Of a stretch of 64,000 nt of DNA, positions 34,665-43,259 are shown piece after piece. The DNA comes from Micromonospora musae (lineage in GTDB: Bacteria; Actinomycetota; Actinomycetes; Mycobacteriales; Micromonosporaceae), in NCBI RefSeq assembly GCF_003626635.1, contig NZ_RAZT01000001.1, positions 434,001 through 498,000 on the forward strand, read 5' to 3'. Numbering within the stretch: position 1 is the first letter of the stretch; the number at the start of each line of letters is the position of its first letter. The notes below the pieces were generated by a model that ran no database searches, was not told the origin of the DNA, and saw nothing but the letters and a program-made list of their open reading frames with translations. Made by a program: the position numbers and the translations under genes.

Positions 34665-35027
34665 ATGGACTCCGTCATCCTGCCCGAGCTGCCCACCTAC
34701 CTCTTCGCTCCCAACCTCGCCGGCGTCCTGTCGTTGGCGGTCACCTTCCTGCTACCGCTGGTCGCCGCTCTCTTCATGCGCACCTCCTGGTCGGCCTTCC
34801 GCAAAGGACTCGTCCTGCTGCTCGTGTCGGCGGTGAAGACCTTCCTCGAGGCGTGGCTGGTCGCCGTCGAGGCGGAGGGTGCCTTCCACGTCGGCGAGAC
34901 GGCGTACGCGGTGGTGGTGAACTTCGGCCTGGCGGTCGTCTTCTACGCCGGGCTGCTGCGGAACACCTCGGTCCAGCAGGCGGTCATCAGCCGCGGCCCG
35001 GTCAAGGAGCAGGCCACGGCCGGCTGA
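34665..35027 (+). CDS. Small integral membrane protein, unknown function
   Basis: 120 residues; AGGGAGGAAAG directly before the ATG. Three hydrophobic segments (about 17-37 NLAGVLSLAVTFLLPLVAAL, 45-65 and 85-100), and a short polar C-terminus. The size and topology recall small phage holin-like proteins, but I cannot assign a family. It starts 102 bases after prfH on the same strand; co-transcription with the rtcB-prfH pair is possible. Its coding pattern and clear ribosome site make it a real gene. Confidence 0.65.
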   Translation: MDSVILPELPTYLFAPNLAGVLSLAVTFLLPLVAALFMRTSWSAFRKGLVLLLVSAVKTFLEAWLVAVEAEGAFHVGETAYAVVVNFGLAVVFYAGLLRNTSVQQAVISRGPVKEQATAG

Positions 35028-35118
35028 CCACAGTAGATCCTGGTGATAAAGTCGACATCCGTCGATGCCTTGCCGTCGACGGCCACCCCGACCGCAGCAC
35101 CGACCCTGGGAGCGCCCC

Positions 35119-36417
35119 ATGTCGAGCCGCCCGACGCGCCGGAGCCTCTGGTCCCGCCTCCTCCCCGCCTCCGTCGCGCTCGGCACGCTGATCGCGTCCA
35201 CCGCGTCCGGACCGGCGGCCACCGCCTCGACCGGAGCCGCCGGCACCGGCACGACCAACCCGGTCGTCGTCTGGGACGCCAACGCCCAGACGGCGATCTG
35301 GGACGTCGCGGCGCAGCAGCCGAACGAGCAGGTACGCAGCTTCGCGATGGTGAACGGCGCCGTCTACGACGCGGTCAACGCGATCGCGGGCACGCCCTAC
35401 CAGCCGTACCTGCTCGCGCCCGCGGCCCGGGGCACCGAGTCGATACAGGCCGCCGTCGCCACCGCCGCGCACGGCGTGCTCAGCGCCCTCTTCCCCGCCC
35501 AGCAGGAGCGGCTCCGGACGCAGTACGACGAGGCGCTCGCCGCGATCCCCGACGGGCCGTCGAAGCGCGGCGGCGTCCGGGTCGGGGCCCGGGCAGCGGA
35601 CGCGATGGTCGCCGCGCGGCAGGACGACGGCGCGTTCGGCGACCAGCAGTGGACGAACGGGACCGAGCCGGGCCAGTGGCGTCCCACGCCGCCGCTCTTC
35701 CTGTCCCAGGGCGCCTGGACTGGGCACATGCGCCCGTTCCTGCTCCCCCGCGCGTCGCTGTTCCGCACGCCGGGCCCGCCGCCGCTGACCAGCTGGGCGT
35801 ACGCCCGCGACGTCGCCGAGGTCGCCGAGGTCGGCTCAGCGTCGAGCACGGTACGCACCCAGGACCAGACCGAGGCGGCGCTCTGGTGGCACGACCGACG
35901 GTCGGCCAACTGGGAGATCAAGCGTCAACTCGCCACCACCCAGCGGCTGAACGCCCTACAGACCGCCCGCTTCTTCGCGATGACCGACCTCGTCGTGGCC
36001 GACTCAGGGGTGGCCTGCTTCAGCCAGAAGGAGCACTGGAGCTACTGGCGGCCGGTCACCGCCATCCAGCAGGCCGACGCCGACGGCAACCCCGCGACGG
36101 CGGCGGATCCGGGCTGGACGCCGCTGCTCGTCACGCCGCCCTTCCCCGAGTACCCGTCCGGCCACGCCTGCGGCACCGGCGCGCGGATGTCGCTGTACCG
36201 GCACTTCTTCGGCCGGGACGACGTGGCGTTCAGCGGCTCCAGCGCGGACTCCGGCACGACGCGGCACTTCGGGAGCTTCTCCGAGGCGCTCGACGAACTC
36301 ATCGGCGCCCGCGTCTGGGGCGGCGTCCACTTCCGCAGCGCCGACGTCGACGGCGCGGCGCTCGGTGAAGCCGTCTTCCGCTACGCGGTGCGGCACCACT
36401 TTCGTCCGCTGAGGTAA
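35119..36417 (+). CDS. Secreted vanadium-haloperoxidase/PAP2-like phosphatase
   Basis: 432 residues. The start at 35119 follows GGGAGCGCCCC. Signal peptide to about residue 38 (SRLLPASVALGTLIASTASG). The C-terminal half holds the acid phosphatase/vanadium-haloperoxidase motifs: KEHWSYWRP (K-x6-RP), PEYPSGHACG (PSGH) and ARVWGGVHFRSAD in place of the SRxxxxxH motif, keeping the catalytic histidine. The N-terminal half is helical (FAMVNGAVYDAVNAIAG) as in bacterial vanadium-dependent chloroperoxidase relatives. It could be a phosphatase or a haloperoxidase; sequence alone cannot decide. A very strong terminator follows. Confidence 0.82.
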   Translation: MSSRPTRRSLWSRLLPASVALGTLIASTASGPAATASTGAAGTGTTNPVVVWDANAQTAIWDVAAQQPNEQVRSFAMVNGAVYDAVNAIAGTPYQPYLLAPAARGTESIQAAVATAAHGVLSALFPAQQERLRTQYDEALAAIPDGPSKRGGVRVGARAADAMVAARQDDGAFGDQQWTNGTEPGQWRPTPPLFLSQGAWTGHMRPFLLPRASLFRTPGPPPLTSWAYARDVAEVAEVGSASSTVRTQDQTEAALWWHDRRSANWEIKRQLATTQRLNALQTARFFAMTDLVVADSGVACFSQKEHWSYWRPVTAIQQADADGNPATAADPGWTPLLVTPPFPEYPSGHACGTGARMSLYRHFFGRDDVAFSGSSADSGTTRHFGSFSEALDELIGARVWGGVHFRSADVDGAALGEAVFRYAVRHHFRPLR

Positions 36418-36439
36418 CCCGGCCCGACGGCCTGACCTT

Positions 36440-36484
36440 CGACACCCGCCCTGCCGGCAAGGAGCGCCGGCAGGGCGGGTGTCG
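36440..36484 (+). terminator. Very strong hairpin terminator
   Basis: 19-bp perfect stem (arms 36440-36458 and 36466-36484, core GACACCCGCCCTGCCGGC) with a 7-base loop, 22 bases after the haloperoxidase-like stop. Confidence 0.85.
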
Positions 36485-36573
36485 TGCGGATTCGTCCGTC
36501 TCCGCCGCACGTCCGGTGTGCCGAACTCCTCCGCCGATCGCCATCGCCATCCCGCGCGCCCCGCCGCCGGAGG

Positions 36574-36602
36574 TTGACAGCGCCATGGCTAGCGGTTATC
36601 TA
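36574..36602 (+). promoter_or_regulatory. Sigma70 promoter of the PadR/ABC exporter operon
   Basis: TTGACA (36574-36579), 17 bases, TATCTA (36597-36602): a near-consensus promoter, rare in this window. Just downstream are two ATCTA direct repeats (36598-36602 and 36609-36613), a possible PadR contact, before the GTG at 36629. Confidence 0.65.
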
Positions 36603-36628
36603 TTGTTGATCTACAGAGGGGTGCCCGC

Positions 36629-37168
36629 GTGCAGGACGTGGTACTGGCCATGCTGGCGAAGGAGCCGGCGTACGGGTACGAGCTGCGCAGCCGGATGCGG
36701 GGCGCGCTCGGGCCGCTCGGCGAGGCGATGAACGACGGGCAGATCTACGTGACGCTGACCCGGCTGACGAAGGCGGGCCTGGTGACCTCGCAGCTCGCCG
36801 ACGGCCTGCCGGATCGTCCGGCCCGCCGCGTCTACGCGCTGACACCGGCCGGGCAGCAGCGGGTCACCGCCTGGCTGACCGAGGTGAGCTGGCCGAAGCC
36901 GGACCTCACCGAGTTCCACCTGAAGCTGGTGGCTGCCGCTGCCGCACGGCTGGCCGATCCGGTGGCGCTGGTCGACGCGCAGCGGCGCGAGGTGCTGCGC
37001 CGGTTGCGGGACGCCCAGCGGGCCGCGCTGGCGCGTTCGGTGGACCCGGTCGCCGGGCTGTTGCTGGAGGGGGTCGTGCTCCGGCTCCGCGCCGACCTGG
37101 AGTGGCTGGAGGCGTGCGAGCGCATGTGGACCGGGCGTGATCGGACCGAACGGAAGGCGGGGGCGTGA
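36629..37168 (+). CDS. PadR-family transcriptional regulator
   Basis: 179 residues; GTG 8 bases after AGAGGG. N-terminal PadR winged helix: VVLAMLAKEPAYGYELRSRM, then NDGQIYVTLTRLTKAGLVTSQ and PARRVYALTPAGQQRV; the C-terminal half is the helical dimerisation region of the PadR_C/VirulenceFactor type. It is first in an operon with an ABC exporter ATPase (GTGA overlap) and its permease. By analogy with LmrR/PadR pairs it should repress its own operon and be released by a drug-like ligand exported by the pump. Confidence 0.9.
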   Translation: MQDVVLAMLAKEPAYGYELRSRMRGALGPLGEAMNDGQIYVTLTRLTKAGLVTSQLADGLPDRPARRVYALTPAGQQRVTAWLTEVSWPKPDLTEFHLKLVAAAAARLADPVALVDAQRREVLRRLRDAQRAALARSVDPVAGLLLEGVVLRLRADLEWLEACERMWTGRDRTERKAGA

Positions 37169-37887
37169 CCGGATCGACGGTGCTGGCAGCACGCGGACTG
37201 AACAAATGGTACGGACGGGACAGCGGGCTGGTGCGCGCGGTCGACGAGGTCGACCTGGACGTGCCGGCTGGGCAGGCCGTCGCGATCATGGGGCCCAGCG
37301 GTTGCGGCAAGTCGAGCCTGCTGCATCTGCTCGGCGGGCTGCAACGCCCGAGCGACGGCGAGGTGTGGCTGGCGGGCCGCCGGATCGACACCCTGAGCGA
37401 AGGCGCGCTGGCCCGGCTGCGGCGCGACAGCGTCGGCTTCGTCTTCCAGTCCTTCCACCTCATGGACGAGCTCACCGCGGTGGAGAACGTCGAGTTGGCC
37501 GCGTTGCTGGCCGGTCAGTCACCCCGCCGGGCCCGTCGGCGGGCCCTGGAGCTGCTGGACCGCGTCGGGCTCGCCGACCGGGCGACGCACCTGCCCTCGG
37601 CGTTGTCCGGCGGGCAGCGCCAACGGGTCGCCATCGCCCGGGCGCTGAGCAACGAGCCGCTGGTCGTACTCGCCGACGAGCCCACCGGGAACCTCGACAG
37701 CGCGGCCACCGTCGAGGTGTTGCGGTTGTTCGAGGAGCTGCGGGTCGCGGGGCAGACGTTGGTGGTGGTCACCCACGACGCGCGCATCGCCGCCGTCGCC
37801 GACCGGGTGATCTCCATGCGGGACGGATCGTTCGCCGACGACAGCTGGCTCGCCGGCACCGGCACGATCTACGGCGGAGGGCGCTGA
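37165..37887 (+). CDS. ABC exporter ATPase (MacB/LolD-type)
   Basis: 240 residues, start GTG overlapping the padR stop. Motifs: Walker A GPSGCGKSS (about 43-51), Q-loop VFQSFHLM, signature LSGGQRQRV, Walker B LVVLADEPTGNLDSA and H-loop VVTHDARI. The GNLDSA extension is diagnostic of the MacB/LolD/FtsE subfamily, which pairs with FtsX-type permeases, here the next gene one base downstream. Probable export of a small molecule or peptide, or mechanotransmission at the membrane. Confidence 0.92.
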   Translation: MTGSTVLAARGLNKWYGRDSGLVRAVDEVDLDVPAGQAVAIMGPSGCGKSSLLHLLGGLQRPSDGEVWLAGRRIDTLSEGALARLRRDSVGFVFQSFHLMDELTAVENVELAALLAGQSPRRARRRALELLDRVGLADRATHLPSALSGGQRQRVAIARALSNEPLVVLADEPTGNLDSAATVEVLRLFEELRVAGQTLVVVTHDARIAAVADRVISMRDGSFADDSWLAGTGTIYGGGR

Positions 37888-37888
37888 G

Positions 37889-39664
37889 GTGGGCGGACGT
37901 CTGCTGCTCGTGTGCCGGCTGCTGGTACGGGACCTGCGTCGGCGCCGCGCCGAGACCGTGCTGCTGCTGCTCGCGATCAGCGCCGCGACCGCGACGCTCA
38001 CCCTCGGTCTCGCCCTGGACAACGCGCTCGCCGAGCCGTACGAGCGGACCCGGGCCGCGACCGCGGGCCCCGACGTGGTGGCGACGCCGGTCACGACGGG
38101 CCCGGGGGCGCTGGCCGCTCTCACGCCGCTGGCCACCGCCCCCGGCGTCACCGCACGGAGCGGGCCGTACCCGATGGCCTATCTGATGATGACCGCCCAC
38201 GGCAGAACCGTGCAGACGGTCGTCCAGGGGCGGGACACCTCCCCGGCGGCGCTCGACCGGCCGGCCGTGACCAGCGGAACCTGGGTACGCCCCGGTGGCG
38301 TGGTCGTCGAACCCACCTTCGCCAACGCCCTCGGCCTGCACACCGGCGACACCGTCGAGGTCAACGGTCACCCGCTGAAGGTGGTGGGGACCGCGGTCAC
38401 CGCCGCCCGAGCCGTCTACCCGCGCGCCGACTGGCGCTTCCCGGGCAGCATCCTGATCCAGAGCTCCGGTCTCGTCTGGGTCGACAGTAGCCAGATCGGC
38501 GCGCTCGCCGGTGGCCAGCGACTGTCCTACACCATGAATCTCAAACTGGCCGACCCGCACGCCAGCACCTCCTTCCGCAACAAGATCAGAGGCGGGGTCG
38601 AATACCGCAGCTGGAAGGCGATCGCCGAGGCGGACGGCAAGCTCGTCCGCAAGGCGCACACGGCCTTGCTCCTCGGCAGCTGGCTGCTCACCATGCTCGC
38701 GGTGGCCAGCGTCGCCAGCATCGTCGCCGGCCGCATCGTCGAGCAACGTCGCCGGGTGGGGCTACTCAAAGCCGTCGGCGCCGGACCAGCGATGATCGCG
38801 GCCGTCCATCTCGCCGAGTACCTGATGATCGGGCTCGCCGCCGCCGGCGTCGGTTTGGCCGCCGGTTGGCTCGCCGCCCCCGCGCTGACCAACCCTGGCG
38901 CCGGACTCCTCGGCTCCACCGGCGTTCACCCACCCGCACTGCGTACGGTGGTCACGGTCACCGCCCTCGCGCTCGCCATCGCCGCCGCGGCGACGCTGAC
39001 GCCCGTACTGCGCGCCGCGACCACCGACACCGTCGACGCGCTGGCCGACGCCGCCACCCCACCGCGTCGCCGCGGGTGGCGCGTCTGGCTGTCCCGCCGG
39101 ATGCCCACCGCTCTGCTTCTCGGGGTACGCGTCAACGCCCGCCGCCCCCGCCGCGCCCGGCTCGTCATGGTGAACACCCTGATCACCACGACCGCGCTCG
39201 CCGCCCTGCTCATGGGCCTGGCACAGGACCGGCAGGTCAAGCTCGGCGAATCGGAGCTGGCCGACCCCCAGGACACCCGCACCCTCCAGGCGATGCTCCT
39301 CGTCGTCGGCGTGCTCTGCCTCCTCGCGCTCATCAACGCGATCGTGAGCACCTGGACCGCGGTCCTCGACGCCCGCCACCCCCTGGCCGTCGCCCGCGCG
39401 CTCGGCGCCACCCCCGGGGAGGTCACCGTGGGCATGGCGGTGGCGCAGCTCCTTCCCGCGACACCCGGCGTCGCCCTCGGGATCCCGGCCGGCATCGGGC
39501 TGTTCCTGACCGTCTCCGCGGGGGAGATCCGGTACGCGCCCGCCTCCTGGATGCTCGGCGTGGCGCTCGCGGTCCTGCTCGCCGTCGCCGTGCTCACCGC
39601 GATCCCCGCCGTGCTCACCGCCCGGCGTCCGGTCGCGGACACCCTCCACTCCGCACCGGCCTGA
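37889..39664 (+). CDS. ABC exporter permease, FtsX-like (MacB-type)
   Basis: 591 residues from the GTG at 37889, one base after the ATPase stop. N-terminal membrane helix (TVLLLLAISAATATLTLGLA, about 22-41), a large extracytoplasmic domain (about 45-255), then three helices with the FtsX motif VASIVAGRIVEQRRRVGLLKAVGAGP, a middle segment with further helices, and a second FtsX core near the end (ALINAIVSTWTAVLDARHPLAVARALGATPGEV). About eight to ten membrane segments. It forms the transporter with the preceding ATPase; both under PadR control. Ends at a hairpin. Confidence 0.88.
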   Translation: MGGRLLLVCRLLVRDLRRRRAETVLLLLAISAATATLTLGLALDNALAEPYERTRAATAGPDVVATPVTTGPGALAALTPLATAPGVTARSGPYPMAYLMMTAHGRTVQTVVQGRDTSPAALDRPAVTSGTWVRPGGVVVEPTFANALGLHTGDTVEVNGHPLKVVGTAVTAARAVYPRADWRFPGSILIQSSGLVWVDSSQIGALAGGQRLSYTMNLKLADPHASTSFRNKIRGGVEYRSWKAIAEADGKLVRKAHTALLLGSWLLTMLAVASVASIVAGRIVEQRRRVGLLKAVGAGPAMIAAVHLAEYLMIGLAAAGVGLAAGWLAAPALTNPGAGLLGSTGVHPPALRTVVTVTALALAIAAAATLTPVLRAATTDTVDALADAATPPRRRGWRVWLSRRMPTALLLGVRVNARRPRRARLVMVNTLITTTALAALLMGLAQDRQVKLGESELADPQDTRTLQAMLLVVGVLCLLALINAIVSTWTAVLDARHPLAVARALGATPGEVTVGMAVAQLLPATPGVALGIPAGIGLFLTVSAGEIRYAPASWMLGVALAVLLAVAVLTAIPAVLTARRPVADTLHSAPA

Positions 39665-39693
39665 CGGCAGGTGAATCGGGACGTGCGGACGCC

Positions 39694-39722
39694 GGGGCCC
39701 GTCCGGCCACCGGGCGGGCCCC
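39694..39722. terminator. Bidirectional hairpin terminator
   Basis: 11-bp stem GGGGCCCGTCC / GGGCGGGCCCC with one G-T wobble and a 7-base loop, between the converging FtsX-type permease and DinB-type genes. Confidence 0.65.
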
Positions 39723-39738
39723 GCGCAGGGCCGCTCGG

Positions 39739-40320
39739 CTACTGGCCGATACGTCCGTCGATCCGCTCGCGCAGCAGGTCGACGTGGCCCATGTGGCGAC
39801 CGTACTCCCAGACCATTCCGACGAGCATCTCGCGCAGCGACGTCGCCCCGCCACCGCTGCCGTGCTGGTTCAGGGGGTCCTCGGCGGTGATGTCGAGACT
39901 GGGCGCCTCGGCCACGAACCGGTTCGCGAAGTCCACCTCCGCCCGCCACGCGTCCCACGCCTCGGCGACCACCCGCGGATCGGCGACGGCGCCGTCGAAG
40001 TCACCGTCCCGGTCGGTGTCGGAGCAGTACAACTTCGGCACGTCCTGACCCGCCATCAGCACCCGGAACGTCGCCCGCTCCACCTCGGCGAGGTGCCGCA
40101 CCAACCCCAGCAACGACATCGTCGACGGCGGCACGGATCGCCGGGCCATCGCCTCCGCGTCGAGACCCTCGCACTTCATCTCCAACGTGAGCCGCGCGAA
40201 GCGGAGGGTCTCGACCAGCGTGGTGCGCTCGTCGCCCAACGTCGGTCCGTTCTCCCGTGGGTCGTCGTCGGAGGGCTTGCCGTCGGCGGTGAACATGTCG
40301 GCGCGTCGAGTGGTGGCCAT
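39739..40320 (-). CDS. DinB-family (DUF664) metalloenzyme-like protein
   Basis: 193 residues from the ATG at 40320. Four-helix DinB/DUF664 bundle: RTTLVETLRFARLTLEMKCEGL, SMSLLGLVRHLAEVERATFRVLM and SLREMLVGMVWEYGRHMGHVDLLRERIDG. The three histidines in RHLAEVE, YGRHMGH form the metal site of the family. Many actinomycete members act as mycothiol- or bacillithiol-type transferases or are uncharacterised. Stand-alone gene, converging on the ABC exporter operon. Confidence 0.85.
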   Translation of the reverse strand: MATTRRADMFTADGKPSDDDPRENGPTLGDERTTLVETLRFARLTLEMKCEGLDAEAMARRSVPPSTMSLLGLVRHLAEVERATFRVLMAGQDVPKLYCSDTDRDGDFDGAVADPRVVAEAWDAWRAEVDFANRFVAEAPSLDITAEDPLNQHGSGGGATSLREMLVGMVWEYGRHMGHVDLLRERIDGRIGQ

Positions 40321-40432
40321 GCCCGCATCATCGGTGAGGCCACAGCTGCGGACCACCCGTTTTTCCGGCGCTGATGGACGTCCACGAGGCGCGCCGGGCG
40401 CCGGCACGGATCGGCTGTCCGGAGGCGGGCGG

Positions 40433-41965
40433 TCAGTCCGATCGGGCGCCGGCGGGCTGGGGCGTCGTCGCAGCCGGCACGGGCGTCTCGGGTGCCGCAC
40501 CGCCGGCCCCGGCCCCGGCGACGTCCGCCGGAACCTCCGGATCGATCACCTGCCGGTCCAGACTCACCTGAGCCAGGCCGGTGCCGCCCACCCGGATGTC
40601 GTCGTACGCCTCGAGGCGGTGGTTCGGACCGAGGTAGAGGACGGACATGGCCAACGGGGTGGGCTCCTCCCCCTGCAGCCCGCGCAGGCCCGCCCCGCCG
40701 GTGGAGCCCTGCACGGCGAGCCGACTACCGGGCTCGCCCTCGGGCCCGGGCAGCATCCGGACCTCCCGCTGGTGGGTGTGTCCGGCGAGGATCAGCGGCG
40801 CGGTCCCGGCGAGCGGGTCGGCGGAGGCCGGGTCGTGCACGAGGGCGATGTCGACCGGGGCGCCGGCGGCGCGGATGGTGTCGGCGAGCCGCTGGCCGGA
40901 GCCCGGGAGACTCGTCGGCCCCTCGTCCCACGGGCCACCCTCCTGCTCCTGCTTGTCCGGGGTGAACCGCGGGTCGCCGATCCCGGCGATGCGCACGCTC
41001 GACACGCTGGTGATCGAGTTGTCCAGCACGACGGCGTTCGGCTGCCCGGCGACGGCCTGGGCGGTACGGGGCGAGTCGTGGTTGCCGCGGATGTAGACGT
41101 AGGGCACCTTGAGCTGGCCGATCATCGACACGTAGGAGGTCTCCGGTTCGCTGCCCCAGTCGGTGATGTCGCCGGTGTCGATGACGAGGTCGATGTCGAA
41201 CTGCTCGACCACGGTCTTGATCACCGGCCAGACGGCCGGGTTGAGGTGCAGGTCGGAGACGTGCAGGATCCGGGTGGTGTCGGCGGACGCCTCGTAGACG
41301 GGCAGGCTCGACATGGTGCCGTAGAGCTTGCTGACGTTGCCGACGAGCCGTTGCAGCTGGTCGGCGTACCGGGTGTAGTCGTCGGCGATCCGGCGAGCGT
41401 CGCCGACCAGTGCCGGCGCGTTGACCAGGAGCCCTTCGTAGCGTGGCTCGGCGACCGCGGCGGGTCGTACGGTGAGCGCCGCGGCGCCCAGGGCGCCGCC
41501 GGTGACGGCGAGGGCGAGGGTTCCCGCCCAGGCCGTCCGGCGGGTGGAGCGGAAGGTCAGCGCGGCGAGCAGCATGGTGCCCAGCACGGACGCGGCGACG
41601 GTGCGCAGGCCCAGCCGGAGCAGGGCGTCGCGGATGTCGCTCGGCGCGGAGGCTCCGGCCGCGGCCAGCCCGCCCGGTTCGTGGATCAGCGCCTCGGCGC
41701 GCTTCTGGTCGAGGGAGTCGAGGCGGGCGGTGAGCCGGGCCGGTCCGGAGTGGCTGTCCAGGAAGAGCGAGCCCAGCGGTGGGACGGCGATCTCGCTGCC
41801 GCCGTCGGTCGACGGACTGAGCCGGAACTCCACTCGGAGCGGACCGACGTCCCCGGTGACCCGGCCGCCGAGCATGGTGCCGCCGGTCACGCCGACGAGA
41901 GTCACGATGATCATGGCGAGGGCCACCAGTCCTCGCCGCGCCCAGCGGGCAGCGCTTGCCGTCAC
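40433..41965 (-). CDS. Membrane-anchored metallophosphoesterase
   Basis: 510 residues. I chose the GTG at 41965 (GGGGAG 2-3 bases before it) rather than the open upstream codons. N-terminal membrane helix (GLVALAMIIVTLVGVTGGTM), an external domain, two more helices (about 130-175), then a calcineurin-like phosphoesterase domain with all metal motifs: HVSDLHLN (D-x-H), DTGDITDWG (GDxxD), IRGNHDS (GNHD), ALVHDP and LAGHTHQ (GHxH). The C-terminal 35 residues are alanine/proline-rich. A surface phosphatase or phosphodiesterase; substrate unknown. Confidence 0.87.
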   Translation of the reverse strand: MTASAARWARRGLVALAMIIVTLVGVTGGTMLGGRVTGDVGPLRVEFRLSPSTDGGSEIAVPPLGSLFLDSHSGPARLTARLDSLDQKRAEALIHEPGGLAAAGASAPSDIRDALLRLGLRTVAASVLGTMLLAALTFRSTRRTAWAGTLALAVTGGALGAAALTVRPAAVAEPRYEGLLVNAPALVGDARRIADDYTRYADQLQRLVGNVSKLYGTMSSLPVYEASADTTRILHVSDLHLNPAVWPVIKTVVEQFDIDLVIDTGDITDWGSEPETSYVSMIGQLKVPYVYIRGNHDSPRTAQAVAGQPNAVVLDNSITSVSSVRIAGIGDPRFTPDKQEQEGGPWDEGPTSLPGSGQRLADTIRAAGAPVDIALVHDPASADPLAGTAPLILAGHTHQREVRMLPGPEGEPGSRLAVQGSTGGAGLRGLQGEEPTPLAMSVLYLGPNHRLEAYDDIRVGGTGLAQVSLDRQVIDPEVPADVAGAGAGGAAPETPVPAATTPQPAGARSD

Positions 41966-42175
41966 GGCTCCCCACCCCTCCCCCGAGACCGAAACATGCA
42001 AGGATGCACGTATTCGTGGGGGCCAAGGGTACGCCGGGTGACCGGCTACTGACGAACGTCGGAGCGCTGGCCCGGCGGCCTCCGGATCACCGCCTCCGCT
42101 GCCGCCGCAGGGGCCGACCGCCCCGCGGTCGAGGCACGGTGCCGACCGGCGCTGCGCAGGCCGGGACGGCCGTGT

Positions 42176-42610
42176 TCAGCGCCGGCGGGCGCGTGCGGTG
42201 GCCCGAGCGTTGGCCTTCTCGATCGCCCGGACCAGGTCGCCCTTCCCCAAGCGCTGCGGATCCTCGACGCCCACCCGGCGGGCCACGTCCTCGAGGTGGT
42301 CCCGGCTCGCGTTGGCGTCCACCCCCTGGGCGGTGGGGCGGGTGCGGTCGCGCGACGCCGGCGTGCCCTGCTCGGCCTGCGGATCGGAGGGGCCGGGCCG
42401 CTCCTTGGGCTCCCAGTGGTCGCCCACCTTCTCGTGGGTGTGCTTCAGCGACGCGTACGCCGTCCGGTGCGCCCGCTCGCCGTCGCCGTAGGTCTCCTCG
42501 GCCGACTCCAGCGTCTTCTTGTAGGTGCGCACCGCCTTGTCGTCCGAACGGGCGATCGTCGACGGCACGTCGTCGCGCATCTCCTCTGCCTGTTCGTGCT
42601 TGTCCGCCAT
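42176..42610 (-). CDS. chaB: ChaB-family protein with C-terminal Rho-N/SAP-like motif
   Basis: 144 residues. The N-terminal 65 residues match the ChaB fold (MRDDVPSTIARSDDKAVRTY, KTLESAEETYGDGERAHRTA). A charged linker leads to a 35-residue helical unit (DHLEDVARRVGVEDPQRLGKGDLVRAIEKAN) of the Rho-N/SAP-like type that often binds nucleic acids. In E. coli ChaB is linked to the cation antiporter ChaA, but the actinomycete fusions are of unknown role. It begins 2 bases after the holin-X-like gene, so they form an operon. Confidence 0.85.
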   Translation of the reverse strand: MADKHEQAEEMRDDVPSTIARSDDKAVRTYKKTLESAEETYGDGERAHRTAYASLKHTHEKVGDHWEPKERPGPSDPQAEQGTPASRDRTRPTAQGVDANASRDHLEDVARRVGVEDPQRLGKGDLVRAIEKANARATARARRR

Positions 42611-42612
42611 GT

Positions 42613-43095
42613 TCAGGCCTCGTTCCGTCCGTCGGCCCCGGCGCCGCGAGCGCCGCCCAGGGCCTGGCGGGCGGCCGCCGAGCCGGCGGGCACCACCGCA
42701 CCGGCCGTCGCCGACACGGCCTCGCGCATCTCGTCGGCCACCCGCCCCGAGCTGTCGCCGGCCGCGCTCAGCTGCTGCAGTCCGAGCCGGCCCAGGACCA
42801 CGGCCGCGGTGAGGTAGCCGGAGGCCAGGCCGGCCACGGCGAGCCGACGGGGCAGGAAGGTCTCCAGCGCGCGCAGCACGGTGGTCGACGCCGCGCCGAC
42901 ACCCAGCATGAGGCAACCGCCGGCCGCCGCGAGCAGGACGATGCCGGCGCCGGCCGGTCGCGCGGCCTGGGTGAGCTGGTGGCGGACCGCGTTCATCTCC
43001 TCGCGGACGACCTCGGTGATCTCCTCCGCGAAGCGCCCGGCGGGGTTGCCCGTCCGGTCGCCGCGGCCGGGTTGCTCGGAAGCCGCGCCTGCCAT
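42613..43095 (-). CDS. Actinobacterial holin-X/YqjE-family membrane protein
   Basis: 160 residues from the ATG at 43095 with GGGGAGGACACC upstream. A polar N-terminus with EEITEVVREEMNAVRHQL, two membrane segments (GAGIVLLAAAGGCLMLGVGA, about 58-77, and a second about 95-115), and a helical C-terminus. This is the DUF1469/Act holin-X type, a chromosomal family despite its name, and not evidence of prophage. First gene of a two-gene operon with chaB, divergent from the MarR gene. Confidence 0.78.
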   Translation of the reverse strand: MAGAASEQPGRGDRTGNPAGRFAEEITEVVREEMNAVRHQLTQAARPAGAGIVLLAAAGGCLMLGVGAASTTVLRALETFLPRRLAVAGLASGYLTAAVVLGRLGLQQLSAAGDSSGRVADEMREAVSATAGAVVPAGSAAARQALGGARGAGADGRNEA

Positions 43096-43244
43096 GGTGT
43101 CCTCCCCGCTGCTCGCTGCCGACGCGGCTTCGTACCCCGGTTCCTCCGCGGCACACCGGGCAGCCCGTCGGCAACGCCCGACGGTGTCGGCCGGCGGGGT
43201 GTTACCGACCGGCGAATCCCCGTCATCCCGTTTCTTGCTGCCGT

Positions 43245-43255
43245 GCAATCATTGC
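43245..43255. promoter_or_regulatory. Candidate MarR operator
   Basis: GCAAT-C-ATTGC, an 11-bp perfect palindrome 4 bases before the marR start codon and within the divergent region shared with the holin-X/chaB operon. The location suits autoregulation. Confidence 0.45.
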
Positions 43256-43259
43256 GACC

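Noticed and set aside
42613..43095. Prophage signal from the holin-like protein
   Set aside because: This holin-X/YqjE family is chromosomal and widespread in actinomycetes; no other phage gene is near.
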